A stretch of 8,869 nt of DNA from Candidatus Altarchaeota archaeon (GTDB lineage Archaea > SpSt-1190): NCBI GenBank assembly GCA_018221025.1, contig JAAOXX010000074.1, positions 1-8,869 of the forward strand, read 5' to 3'. Within the stretch, counting starts at the first letter, position 1. Each line of letters begins with the position of its first letter. This document shows positions 1 through 6,930 of the stretch, piece after piece. The notes under the pieces are model-generated. The model worked only from the letters and a program-made list of their open reading frames with translations. It was not told the origin of the DNA and did no database searches. The position numbers were made by a program, and so were the translations under genes.

Positions 1-1537
1 GGGTAGAGTTTTTCCCCCTTGGTCCAGTGAAGACCTAAACATGGCCGATAAGATGGCGATATCTTCAATTGCAAGAGTTGCCGGCTCAAATAAGGATGAG
101 GTTATCACGTCTCTAAAAAAAGAAGGTGACCTCGGTTCTTCAACAGAGTATTTACTTTCACTCAAAAGGCAGTCGACTCTCTTCAAAGAAACACTAACAC
201 TTGACAAGGTTTATTCCGCATTTGAAAAGATTGCATCATCAGAAGGAATTGGAAGTGTTGAAAAAAAACTTTCAATTTTGTCCGAACTCATCAGTAATGC
301 CAGTCCAGAAGAAGCGAAGTATATTGTGAGAACGGTTCTTGGTCAATTGAGGATTGGTGTTGGTGAAGGAATTGTGAGGGATGCTATTTCCACTGCATTT
401 AATGTTCCATCGAAATTAATTGAAGCTTCACATGCTGTCCTTAATGATTTCGGCGAGGTTGCAGAATTGGCCTCAAAAGGAGAACGGCATTTGATTGGTG
501 TAAAACTGCGCCCGGGTCGCCCACTCCAAGTAATGCTTTATCCAAAGACGGAGTCCGTTTCTGATGCTATTGAAAAACTCGGAGACAAGATTCAGGCAGA
601 ATACAAGTATGATGGTTTCCGAACGCAAATTCACAAAACCGGAGACGAAGTTAAAGTGTTTACAAGACGACTTGAAGATGTAACCACCCAGTTTCCGGAC
701 ATTGCACAAGAAATTAGACTTCACGTAAGTGCCGATGAAGCTGTGTTTGATAGTGAAAGTGTTGGTGTTGCTAAAGATGGTTCATTTGTACCTTTTCAAA
801 CTATAAGTCAGAGAATTAAACGAAAGTATGGCATTCATCAAATGGTGAAAAATATTCCTATTGAAACACATCTCTTCGATATCCTATACCTTAATGGCAA
901 AAACCTGATTGACCTTCCTTTGAAAGAACGGCTTGAACTTTTGAAAAAATCATTCACACCTTCCAAAGGACTGAGGCTTGTTGATTTCATTCAAGGTAAT
1001 CAAACTGAAGTCGAAGCGTTTTATGAAAAAGCACTTGGCGATGGTGTTGAAGGATTAATGCTCAAGAGTCTTGATTCCCCCTATAAGCCCGGTCAGCGTG
1101 TTGGTAAGGGTTACAAACTCAAGCCCAAGGCTGACTCACTCGAGCTCGTTGTTACTGGGGCTGAATGGGGTGAAGGAAAACGTGCCAATTGGTTGAGCAG
1201 CTATATCCTCGCTGCCCGTTATTCAAAAACAGGAGAGCTCAAAGGAGTTGGGAGAATGGCGACTGGTATGACCGAATCCCAGATGGAGTCGCTTACAAAC
1301 GAAATGAAAAAATTAGTCGTTAGTGAAAAAGGAAAAATTGTTGAACTCAAGCCCACCATAGTAATGGAAGTTGCCTATCAAGAGCTTCAAAAAAGTTCCA
1401 AGTACTCAAGTGGATTTGCATTGAGGTTTCCTCGATTAGTCAGGGTTCGCGAAGATAGGGGACCAGAGGACATAGACACTGTTGAACGAATTCAACATTT
1501 ATTTGAAATTCAATTCAAGAAGCCCGGTAGTCGATGA
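1..1537 (+). CDS. lig: ATP-dependent DNA ligase, 5'-truncated by window edge
   Basis: Seals nicks in duplex DNA during replication and repair through an enzyme-AMP intermediate. The reading frame is open to the left edge (first full codon at base 2), giving 511 visible residues. The ATG at 41 is internal: the residues before it (GRVFPPW and onward) match the conserved region around residue 47 of archaeal ligases of about 560 residues, so roughly 46 residues lie outside the window. From the codon at 41, motif I is KYDG with the AMP-accepting Lys at residue 189 (codon 605-607). Then follow TRRLEDVT, motif III (DSES in place of the usual EGEL, Glu kept), LFDILYL, motif IV EGLMLKS, motif V KLKPK, the OB-fold domain, and the C-terminal ALRFPR...REDR segment. 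The N-terminal DNA-binding domain contains the ARTVLGQLRIGVGEG signature. The stop is TGA, and the 3' end overlaps the convergent nuclease gene by 23 bases. Family assignment is secure; the promoter is outside the window. Confidence 0.97.
   Translation, partial: GRVFPPWSSEDLNMADKMAISSIARVAGSNKDEVITSLKKEGDLGSSTEYLLSLKRQSTLFKETLTLDKVYSAFEKIASSEGIGSVEKKLSILSELISNASPEEAKYIVRTVLGQLRIGVGEGIVRDAISTAFNVPSKLIEASHAVLNDFGEVAELASKGERHLIGVKLRPGRPLQVMLYPKTESVSDAIEKLGDKIQAEYKYDGFRTQIHKTGDEVKVFTRRLEDVTTQFPDIAQEIRLHVSADEAVFDSESVGVAKDGSFVPFQTISQRIKRKYGIHQMVKNIPIETHLFDILYLNGKNLIDLPLKERLELLKKSFTPSKGLRLVDFIQGNQTEVEAFYEKALGDGVEGLMLKSLDSPYKPGQRVGKGYKLKPKADSLELVVTGAEWGEGKRANWLSSYILAARYSKTGELKGVGRMATGMTESQMESLTNEMKKLVVSEKGKIVELKPTIVMEVAYQELQKSSKYSSGFALRFPRLVRVREDRGPEDIDTVERIQHLFEIQFKKPGSR
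1480..1497 (-). other. Perfect 7-bp hairpin just past the nuclease stop
   Basis: TGTTGAA and TTCAACA flank a four-base loop (TTCG on the - strand). The hairpin begins 18 bases after the nuclease TGA and lies in the end of the ligase coding region. It could cap the nuclease transcript. No T tract follows it and it encodes conserved ligase residues (TVERIQ), so chance is quite possible. Confidence 0.3.
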
Positions 1538-2156
1538 ATCCACCTGAATTAGACAGTAATACAAAATTTCCAATACTCAACGATTTTTGAACTGTACATT
1601 TTGAACACAATTCTTCAGAGAGATATTCTCTTTGTCTCCCATCACTTTCAATATATGTGCTGCTGGTGTTGACGACGTAGTTGCAGTGATTCAATACCTC
1701 AACCCAATTGCCTGCTTTACTTACATCCTCAATATGAAGACACGTGTCATTTGATGGCCGCCATAGGCATCCTTTTCTTCCCGTCATTGCAACCAATTGT
1801 GCATTAACTACTTCTTCACAATACTTAGTATTTGGGAAAACGCAGTATGACTTTGCAAATCCGTTTTCTACGAGCTGCGTTCCAATTAGGCCATCTGAGT
1901 GTATGTGGCGAAGAAGTCTATCATATTTGTCTTTATTTACAAAGTCTCTTTCCATTTCCACTGTGTTCCCAATTTGTGTTTTCAAAAACTCAGTTGCTCC
2001 TTCATAACACCTCTCGCCCCTTTCTGGAGTATTAATATTCAAGATTCTGACTCGCCCAATTGAAGTTTCAATTGTATCTCCATCAATTACTCTTTCAACA
2101 GACACATCTACTGCGGGATAAATCAAGAGTAATACAGCATATAATATCTTCCACAC
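1515..2156 (-). CDS. Secreted SNase-family nuclease with lamin-tail-like C-terminal domain
   Basis: A 213-residue protein. Residues 4-15 are hydrophobic and look like a short signal peptide or anchor, so it probably acts outside the cell on DNA or RNA. Residues 20-132 are a staphylococcal nuclease (thermonuclease) domain. IDGDT places Asp27 at SNase Asp21, Arg37 matches Arg35, Glu45 of NTPE matches Glu43, and Arg80 of KYDR matches Arg87. SNase Asp40 is replaced by Asn42, a variant I recall as common in prokaryotic homologues. Residues about 139-213 resemble a lamin-tail domain: NWVEVLNHCNY, then NFVLLSNSGGFIDY at the end, a partner often fused to archaeal SNase domains. Eight cysteines (50, 105, 113, 130, 139, 158, 184, 187) suggest disulfides. 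The start is GTG, with GAGGTG six bases upstream inside the surface-protein gene, which supports this start. It follows the surface-protein stop with no spacer and in the same frame, so co-transcription is very likely. Confidence 0.88.
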   Translation of the reverse strand: MWKILYAVLLLIYPAVDVSVERVIDGDTIETSIGRVRILNINTPERGERCYEGATEFLKTQIGNTVEMERDFVNKDKYDRLLRHIHSDGLIGTQLVENGFAKSYCVFPNTKYCEEVVNAQLVAMTGRKGCLWRPSNDTCLHIEDVSKAGNWVEVLNHCNYVVNTSSTYIESDGRQREYLSEELCSKCTVQKSLSIGNFVLLSNSGGFIDYRAS

Positions 2157-4850
2157 CTAATACACCTCAATTCTTGTTGCAATGAAGTTAAGCGAACCGG
2201 TAAGTGATTCTAAGTTTGATGGCGCCTTCGCTTCATAGTCATTGGTTCCAAATGCTCCAGTTATTCCAACATTTATTTCTATAATGAATACTACGTCTTG
2301 AGTTCCATCATATTCCGTCCCACCATCATCTGCATCCCATAAGAGTCCTACATACCAAGGAGACCCATCACTTGCATTTACAACTGGAACGCCAATTATT
2401 TCAGTACCATAGATAGTAAAGTTATAGAGTGTATCTGCACTTCCACTATTATCGGTGTCATATGTTTTCTCAACATTGTCGTCAAAACCCGTATTACCTA
2501 ACTGTGAGTCTAAATCCCAAAAGTCTCCCGACTCATTTAATGGTTTCAGATTCGAAAAATCAACGTCAGCATCATAATCAACAATGAATACGTTTCCAGT
2601 TATTGACTGCGGCGACCATTGAAATGTCTCTGAACTATCCTGAATTGCAAGAATAATTTCACTACTCACATTACCGTGCAGATAAACCCAGGACGAGACA
2701 GTGATATTTGTTTCATTCCAATTATTTGAGAAATCCGATTCAACTACATTGCTTGGCGTATACACACTTGCATTCACCGTATTGGTTCCTTGCCCGAAAG
2801 CCGCAGTCACATTTACCCATGCCCACGAACCAACAGACATATTCATATAGACTTCACCAAGTCCTGTTTGAACTCCATTACTATCCGTAGAATTGAACCA
2901 GACTCTTGACTCATTTGCCGCCCAAGGTCCAGGATTGCTAATATTTGCTTGAATGAAAACAAACTCACCTTCTGTTGGGTTGGAGTTATTTGAAATGACT
3001 TGATTCACTTTCAAATTAGCCGACCAAATCGTTTGGTAAGTGAATACATCTGAATAATTCCAATTATCGAGTGAATCATTTGCAAAAACTTGCCATCTTG
3101 CACTGCAGTCTTTAGTATAACTTACACTCTTTGTAATATTTACCCAGCTTGTTGCTCCAGATAGGGATACCCATGAATCATTCACAAAACTTCCAGTACA
3201 ATTGTCAAATGAGAATATGTGTCCCGACATCTCAACCCCATCTTTCCACAAGACTCTGTGTTCAATGGGTTCTCCTGCTGTTGTATCGTTGGTTGAATTC
3301 TGGTACCATTTTGGTGGGTCATTCTCAACAGTCAGATATGTAAAAACACTTGTTGCATTCCACTCGCCATATGTGTCATTTGCAAATACCTGCCACTGGA
3401 CTGTGCATCCAACTGTATCATTTACAACTTTGTCAATTACACTCCAATCAGAAATTCCACTAAGTGTTGCCCAAGAATCATTCACAAGATTTCCTGTACA
3501 GTTATCAAATGAGAATACATAGCCAGACAAACCTCCGCCGTCTTTCCACAATACTCCGTGTTCTACCCACCTATTGGCTCCTGGAACGGATGTATAATTT
3601 AGACTCCAGAGTGGGGCAACATCAACCACATCAAAGGACAAAGTATTGTATGATGTGCTATACAATCCCGAAATTTCCTCCACCCAAATATCTGTTACAT
3701 TGAAAGTTCCATTAATTGATGTGTCCGTCCAGTTTACTTGCCAGAATGGATAGACTGCTAGACTCATTGTTGTGTTGATTAGAGTCGTATTAGGATACCT
3801 GAATGTTGCATTCACTGAAGTTGTATTTCCCCCTTGATTGTTTGTTACATTAATTGTGAACTGCACGGGTCTTCCAATTATTACTTGTGATTCATTGAAT
3901 TGAGGATTGGATATAGTTGGTGCTGTGCTGTTTACATAGTCTCCACTGGTTTCAAACACAAAACTTGCAACACGCTCTGTAGTGTGGGCCCTCTCCGCAT
4001 CATCATACTCTTCATATGCGAGGTCTATCTGAGTCGTTGAAAATGGGGAAGTGCCATAAATTACTGGCCAACCACCATTTGAGTCTCTCATTCCTGAGCT
4101 TGAAACTACCGCTACTTCGGGTGTGCTTGAGAATGAAGATGTGAAGCTCTCAGAATAAGGAGGATTATTACCAACACCTTGCACTGATTCTAAGGAGAGG
4201 AAGAAATCATATTCAACACTGTCAACTGTTCCGTGGCCACTCTCTGCAACAATAAAACCCATTAATTCGTAATTTCGTGTGGTGCTCGGGTCTTCTGCTA
4301 CGTGTTTTCCTGTAGCTATGTCTGTTGAATTAGGGTCTGTAGCACTATCTGAAGTAGAGCCGCTTGCCCAGAACACAGACCAGTTTGTGTCATTATAACT
4401 CATTACCTGCCCGGTTACTACTGGTGATGTGTATGAACTGATATAGCTTTGAGCGACAGGAGACCAGTCTGCAGTATTGTCTGTTTGAGTGCTGTTGTAT
4501 TTTTGTGCTTCTATTCTGGTTCCTCCCGGAAGCGTCCAGTTCCCCTCTTCAATGATTAGGTAGTGAACATCCCGTATAGTTGCAGCCCCCCCTCCTGTAT
4601 CCTGCAGACGGACCGTAAAATTTGTTGAAGATATGTTGGCAATTCGCGTCACTGTTGAAACCCCCAGACTTGTATACTGAATTGAAGCAACAATTACTGG
4701 GCTGTCATACAGGTATGTAAAATTAATTTGCACCCACGAGTCTCCAACACTTGGAACCGTTCCCCACTCCATCTTGAGATAATCTGAAGTCTGAGCAAAT
4801 GCCATAGTAAGTGAGAATAATAACACTAAGACAGAGACGTGTCTACTCAT
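2157..4850 (-). CDS. Large secreted surface glycoprotein, multi-domain, CARDB-containing
   Basis: An 897-residue exported protein of unknown specific function. Residues 1-20 are a typical signal peptide (basic start, hydrophobic core, AFA then Q). In order: three related units of a predicted beta fold (about 43-304); an Ig-like stretch (310-410); two tandem 100-residue repeats (411-510 and 511-610), each with one Cys pair (451/482 and 551/582) likely forming a disulfide; a CARDB-like adhesion domain (about 611-718); and a C-terminal beta domain (719-897) with an acidic calcium-loop-like motif, DTDNSGSAD at 798-806. I count about 44 N-X-S/T sequons, far above expectation, which points to heavy N-glycosylation. 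No C-terminal membrane helix or sorting motif is visible, so attachment to the cell is unexplained. The start is ATG, preceded in frame by TAA, with no Shine-Dalgarno. The 33-base gap after orc1 holds a weak TATA-like sequence. It could be an S-layer-associated protein or an adhesin; I cannot decide. Confidence 0.88.
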   Translation of the reverse strand: MSRHVSVLVLLFSLTMAFAQTSDYLKMEWGTVPSVGDSWVQINFTYLYDSPVIVASIQYTSLGVSTVTRIANISSTNFTVRLQDTGGGAATIRDVHYLIIEEGNWTLPGGTRIEAQKYNSTQTDNTADWSPVAQSYISSYTSPVVTGQVMSYNDTNWSVFWASGSTSDSATDPNSTDIATGKHVAEDPSTTRNYELMGFIVAESGHGTVDSVEYDFFLSLESVQGVGNNPPYSESFTSSFSSTPEVAVVSSSGMRDSNGGWPVIYGTSPFSTTQIDLAYEEYDDAERAHTTERVASFVFETSGDYVNSTAPTISNPQFNESQVIIGRPVQFTINVTNNQGGNTTSVNATFRYPNTTLINTTMSLAVYPFWQVNWTDTSINGTFNVTDIWVEEISGLYSTSYNTLSFDVVDVAPLWSLNYTSVPGANRWVEHGVLWKDGGGLSGYVFSFDNCTGNLVNDSWATLSGISDWSVIDKVVNDTVGCTVQWQVFANDTYGEWNATSVFTYLTVENDPPKWYQNSTNDTTAGEPIEHRVLWKDGVEMSGHIFSFDNCTGSFVNDSWVSLSGATSWVNITKSVSYTKDCSARWQVFANDSLDNWNYSDVFTYQTIWSANLKVNQVISNNSNPTEGEFVFIQANISNPGPWAANESRVWFNSTDSNGVQTGLGEVYMNMSVGSWAWVNVTAAFGQGTNTVNASVYTPSNVVESDFSNNWNETNITVSSWVYLHGNVSSEIILAIQDSSETFQWSPQSITGNVFIVDYDADVDFSNLKPLNESGDFWDLDSQLGNTGFDDNVEKTYDTDNSGSADTLYNFTIYGTEIIGVPVVNASDGSPWYVGLLWDADDGGTEYDGTQDVVFIIEINVGITGAFGTNDYEAKAPSNLESLTGSLNFIATRIEVY
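2163..2168 (-). promoter_or_regulatory. Shine-Dalgarno for the nuclease gene
   Basis: GAGGTG on the - strand lies six bases before the GTG start at 2156. It sits entirely within the last codons of the surface-protein gene (E-V-Y-stop). It decides the GTG start and implies translational coupling: a ribosome ending at the TAG is already next to the new start. Confidence 0.75.
3021..3620 (-). repeat. Two tandem 300-bp coding repeats in the surface-protein gene
   Basis: Two copies (3321-3620 and 3021-3320) encode residues 411-510 and 511-610. They align without gaps at an offset of exactly 100 residues. Over residues 429-508 against 529-608 I count 46 of 80 identical by hand. Shared blocks are LWKDG, FSFDNCTG, VNDSW, WQVFAND and VFTY. 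Each copy has one conserved Cys pair and several sequons. The DNA is still recognisably similar, for example the shared tctttccaca at 3241 and 3541. An intragenic domain duplication is the simplest explanation. Confidence 0.88.
3939..4724 (-). repeat. Three degenerate repeat units at the N-terminus of the surface protein
   Basis: Residues 43-304 appear to hold three diverged units (about 43-102, 135-206 and 235-304). Each begins with an aromatic-rich strand leading to S-x-P and a run of small hydrophobics (DSPVIVAS, TSPVVTG, STPEVAV). Each ends with a hydrophobic strand and an acidic-x-G turn (LIIEEG, FIVAESG, FVFETSG). The pattern recalls H-type-lectin-like beta sandwiches, but this is eye-level similarity only. 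The units are too diverged to see at DNA level. Confidence 0.45.
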
Positions 4851-4871
4851 GAGTTACCATACAAAGGGACA

Positions 4872-4878
4872 GTTAAAT
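4872..4878 (-). promoter_or_regulatory. Possible weak TATA-like element for the surface-protein gene
   Basis: ATTTAAC on the - strand ends 21 bases before the ATG at 4850, close to the position of the two stronger TATA boxes in this window relative to their starts. No Shine-Dalgarno precedes the ATG, so a leaderless transcript is possible. The sequence is a poor consensus match, and readthrough from orc1 is the alternative. Confidence 0.3.
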
Positions 4879-4883
4879 GGTTT

Positions 4884-5873
4884 TCACCTAACCTTCAAGA
4901 GTCTACGTTTTCCCCTTCCGGGGATATCTTCAGCACCAATTACTTGGAGTTCAATGAGCTCTTTCACATATTTTCTGAAGGTTCTTTCAGCACCCTTTCC
5001 TTCAATTTCCTTATACTTAGTGAAAACTTCAGAAGACGGGGCGCTTCCATTCAACTGTTTAAGTGCATTAAGAACGACTACGTGTTCTCCTTCTAAATCT
5101 CCCTGCCTCATCTCTTTTTTTGGGTCTTCTTTGACATCAACAGCTTTTACATGCTCAATGCTGAGTGAGTCGCCCGTTTTCCCGGCAAGTCTTCCTGCCC
5201 TTAATAGGAGGTTTAATCCGTATCTTACATCTGAGCCGTGTTTGTATGAGAGTCTGGCTGCGATCTTAATTGCCATGTCGCTGTGTTCCCTAAATGCTAG
5301 TCTTGCACGTTCCTTTAGAATACTGTATAATTCCTCAACACTGTATCTTCCAAATTCAATACTCATTGGTGAAAGTGAGCTTCTCGTTCTTTGGTCAAGA
5401 TGTCTCATGGCATATGGGTCATTTGCAATCATCATGATTCCAATTGGTGTTGGCGACCTGCTTAACACATACAAGACTCCATCATCTGTGAGTGCATCAA
5501 CCTCATCCAAGACAAATACAATTTTTTCGCCCTCAATATTTCTTACGAATTCTTCGACCAGTTCGTCAACGCTTCTTCCTTTTCTTGGAACTGGATATGA
5601 GAGTTGCCTCAAGGCTTCAGTCAATACGGCAACCTCAGTCCGCTGATACCAACAATTAACATAAATTCCCCTTGTACCCTCTTCTCCAAAACTCCTGGTG
5701 ACAAATCTTGCAACCGCGGTTTTTCCAATTCCTGCAGAACCATGGACAAATAGGTTTGTCGAGCGTCTTCCTGACACTATGGGTTTGAGCAATTCAAAAA
5801 TCTCTCCAATTTCACCTTCCCTGTGCGGGAGTATGTCTGGAATATATTCAGGGTCAAGATACTCTTCTCTCAC
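4884..5873 (-). CDS. orc1/cdc6: Orc1/Cdc6-family replication initiator (AAA+ ATPase)
   Basis: Recognises replication origins and helps load the MCM helicase. The 329 residues begin with the family's N-terminal signature (LDPEYIPDILPHRE). Walker A is GSAGIGKT (45-52), Walker B is VFVLDEVD (119-126), sensor 1 is Asn151 in IANDPYAM, arginines in QRTRSSLSP (161-169) fit the arginine-finger region, and sensor 2 is Arg217 in SDVRYGLNLLLRAG. A C-terminal winged-helix domain spans about 262-329. It is shorter than many archaeal Orc1/Cdc6 proteins (about 380-420 residues), mainly because the segment before LDPEY is nearly absent. The GTG at 5873 is the only plausible start: the frame runs back only seven codons to a TAA and contains no ATG, and the TATA box spacing puts transcription start at or next to this GTG. 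The gap to cbf5 is 50 bases and to the surface-protein gene 33. No origin-recognition-box repeats are visible in either gap. Confidence 0.95.
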   Translation of the reverse strand: MREEYLDPEYIPDILPHREGEIGEIFELLKPIVSGRRSTNLFVHGSAGIGKTAVARFVTRSFGEEGTRGIYVNCWYQRTEVAVLTEALRQLSYPVPRKGRSVDELVEEFVRNIEGEKIVFVLDEVDALTDDGVLYVLSRSPTPIGIMMIANDPYAMRHLDQRTRSSLSPMSIEFGRYSVEELYSILKERARLAFREHSDMAIKIAARLSYKHGSDVRYGLNLLLRAGRLAGKTGDSLSIEHVKAVDVKEDPKKEMRQGDLEGEHVVVLNALKQLNGSAPSSEVFTKYKEIEGKGAERTFRKYVKELIELQVIGAEDIPGRGKRRLLKVR

Positions 5874-5892
5874 ACTCAGTGTTAAGCGGGCG

Positions 5893-5899
5893 TTTTATA
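5893..5899 (-). promoter_or_regulatory. TATA box for orc1/cdc6
   Basis: TATAAAA on the - strand lies 19 bases before the GTG start, its first T at -26. Archaeal transcription usually begins about 22-27 bases downstream of the box, so the transcript should begin at the start codon. No Shine-Dalgarno is present, consistent with a leaderless mRNA. It stands in the 50-base cbf5-orc1 gap. Confidence 0.7.
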
Positions 5900-5911
5900 T
5901 TGATTTATCTG

Positions 5912-5917
5912 AAAAAA
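5912..5917 (-). terminator. Candidate U-tract terminator after cbf5
   Basis: A run of six T on the - strand begins six bases past the cbf5 TAA stop and lies upstream of the orc1 TATA box. Archaeal RNA polymerase terminates at short T tracts without needing a hairpin. The position between two genes with separate promoters suits a terminator, but a single T6 is weak evidence. Confidence 0.45.
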
Positions 5918-5923
5918 TGAAGA

Positions 5924-6904
5924 TTACTTAGTCCGTGTTTTTTTTGGTTTCTTAGATTTCCAAGTCTTTGGATACCTGTCTTTTTCAATTATAACTCGGT
6001 TAGTTTTCACGGCTTCTCCTTCCCAGAGTTTAACCATGTCTTCGCCGTCCATAAGGGCGGTTCCGAGGGCAACAAGCTCCCCTTTCGCAGTTAACATCGC
6101 AACCATTTTTCCTTGCTCCACCGTTTTTTCAACTTTGGATATACCATTGACTCCGAGATTTGCTCCGTAAGTAAGACTATTCACTGCGCTGTTTTTGATG
6201 TAGACTTTTGATACTGCAAAAATACCATCTTCAACTGGTCGTATAATTTTTCTTAATAGACTCTCGTCTTCCTTTAACTTGTAAAATTCCCACGCCTCTT
6301 TCAGTTGATGAAGGGTCACTGCCGTATTTTCTGTGAATGGGCCTGCCTTTGTCCTTCGCAGCTCCTTCATATTGGCTCCAACCTCAAATGCAACACCCAT
6401 ATCGTGGCAGAGTTTCCGTATGTATGTACCGGCTTCGACTGAGGTTCGGAATAGAACTTCCCTTCCTTGAATCTCCATTACTTTGAAATAGTAGACCGTG
6501 CGTTTTCTTGAACGTCTCTTGACTGCACTCTTTGCCGGAGGAATTTGCATAATTTCTCCTTCAAATTGTTTTGCAACTTTTTGTATATCACTTTCATCTA
6601 CGTCTCCGTGAATGTACATAACTCCTATGTATTCTTTTGCGGCTTTCAATATTGCTTGAACCGTTTTTGTTGCAGAATTGAATGCAATTGGAAGAACTCC
6701 TGTAACTCCGGGATCAAGTGTTCCCGAGTGTCCTGCTTTTCTGGCTCCAACAATTTGTTTTGCCCACGCAGTAACTTGGTGACTCGTTGGACCTGCTGGC
6801 TTATCTATTACGACGATGCCTTTTTCGAGTAGGTCCTTTATTGGGCGTTTCCAAGGGTCTTCCCCGTATTTTTCACTCGGTTCCTCTAAGTCGCGAACTA
6901 ACAC
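5924..6904 (-). CDS. cbf5: Cbf5/TruB-family RNA pseudouridine synthase
   Basis: Catalytic subunit of archaeal H/ACA ribonucleoproteins, converting guide-selected uridines in rRNA to pseudouridine; it may also make pseudouridine 55 in tRNA. Visible in 326 residues: the N-terminal DPWKRPIKDLLEKGI region, VIDKPAGPTSHQVTAW, the catalytic motif GHSGTLDPGVTG with Asp64, the conserved KEYIGVM, and EAGTYIRKLCHDMG. A PUA RNA-binding domain spans about 232-308 and a lysine-rich tail closes the protein. The N-terminal extension and PUA domain mark it as archaeal Cbf5 rather than bacterial TruB; the length is typical. The start is GTG at 6904. An ATG overlaps it one frame away but stops after two codons, and the GTG frame meets a TAA six codons upstream. 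There is no Shine-Dalgarno, but a TATA box lies at leaderless spacing. The upstream membrane-protein gene ends 21 bases before. Confidence 0.96.
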   Translation of the reverse strand: MLVRDLEEPSEKYGEDPWKRPIKDLLEKGIVVIDKPAGPTSHQVTAWAKQIVGARKAGHSGTLDPGVTGVLPIAFNSATKTVQAILKAAKEYIGVMYIHGDVDESDIQKVAKQFEGEIMQIPPAKSAVKRRSRKRTVYYFKVMEIQGREVLFRTSVEAGTYIRKLCHDMGVAFEVGANMKELRRTKAGPFTENTAVTLHQLKEAWEFYKLKEDESLLRKIIRPVEDGIFAVSKVYIKNSAVNSLTYGANLGVNGISKVEKTVEQGKMVAMLTAKGELVALGTALMDGEDMVKLWEGEAVKTNRVIIEKDRYPKTWKSKKPKKTRTK

Positions 6905-6923
6905 ATGTTTTTTGGTTTACGAC

Positions 6924-6930
6924 TTTTATA
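6924..6930 (-). promoter_or_regulatory. TATA box for cbf5, overlapping the upstream stop codon
   Basis: TATAAAA on the - strand stands 19 bases before the cbf5 GTG, exactly the spacing seen at orc1. The TAA stop of the membrane-protein gene (6926-6928) lies inside the box. This gives cbf5 its own promoter despite a gap of only 21 bases and implies a leaderless transcript. Confidence 0.7.

Noticed and set aside
41..43. ATG at 41 as the ligase start
   Set aside because: Conserved ligase sequence is encoded before it and the frame is open to the window edge, so it is an internal methionine.
1584..1588. T5 run on the + strand after the ligase stop as a terminator
   Set aside because: Only five T, 46 bases past the stop, and inside the convergent nuclease gene; too weak to call.
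2157..2159. TAG as a pyrrolysine codon
   Set aside because: It is followed directly by a start with its own Shine-Dalgarno and a signal-peptide-like leader; no pyrrolysine genes are in the window. Kept only as a low-likelihood readthrough idea.
4849..5646. 265-residue open frame on the + strand opposite orc1
   Set aside because: It is antisense to a well-supported AAA+ gene, has low-complexity Ser/Leu/Thr composition typical of a shadow frame, and shows no recognisable motif.
5874..5923. Replication origin beside orc1
   Set aside because: The 50-base gap has a TATA box and a T tract but no repeated G-rich boxes or unwinding element.
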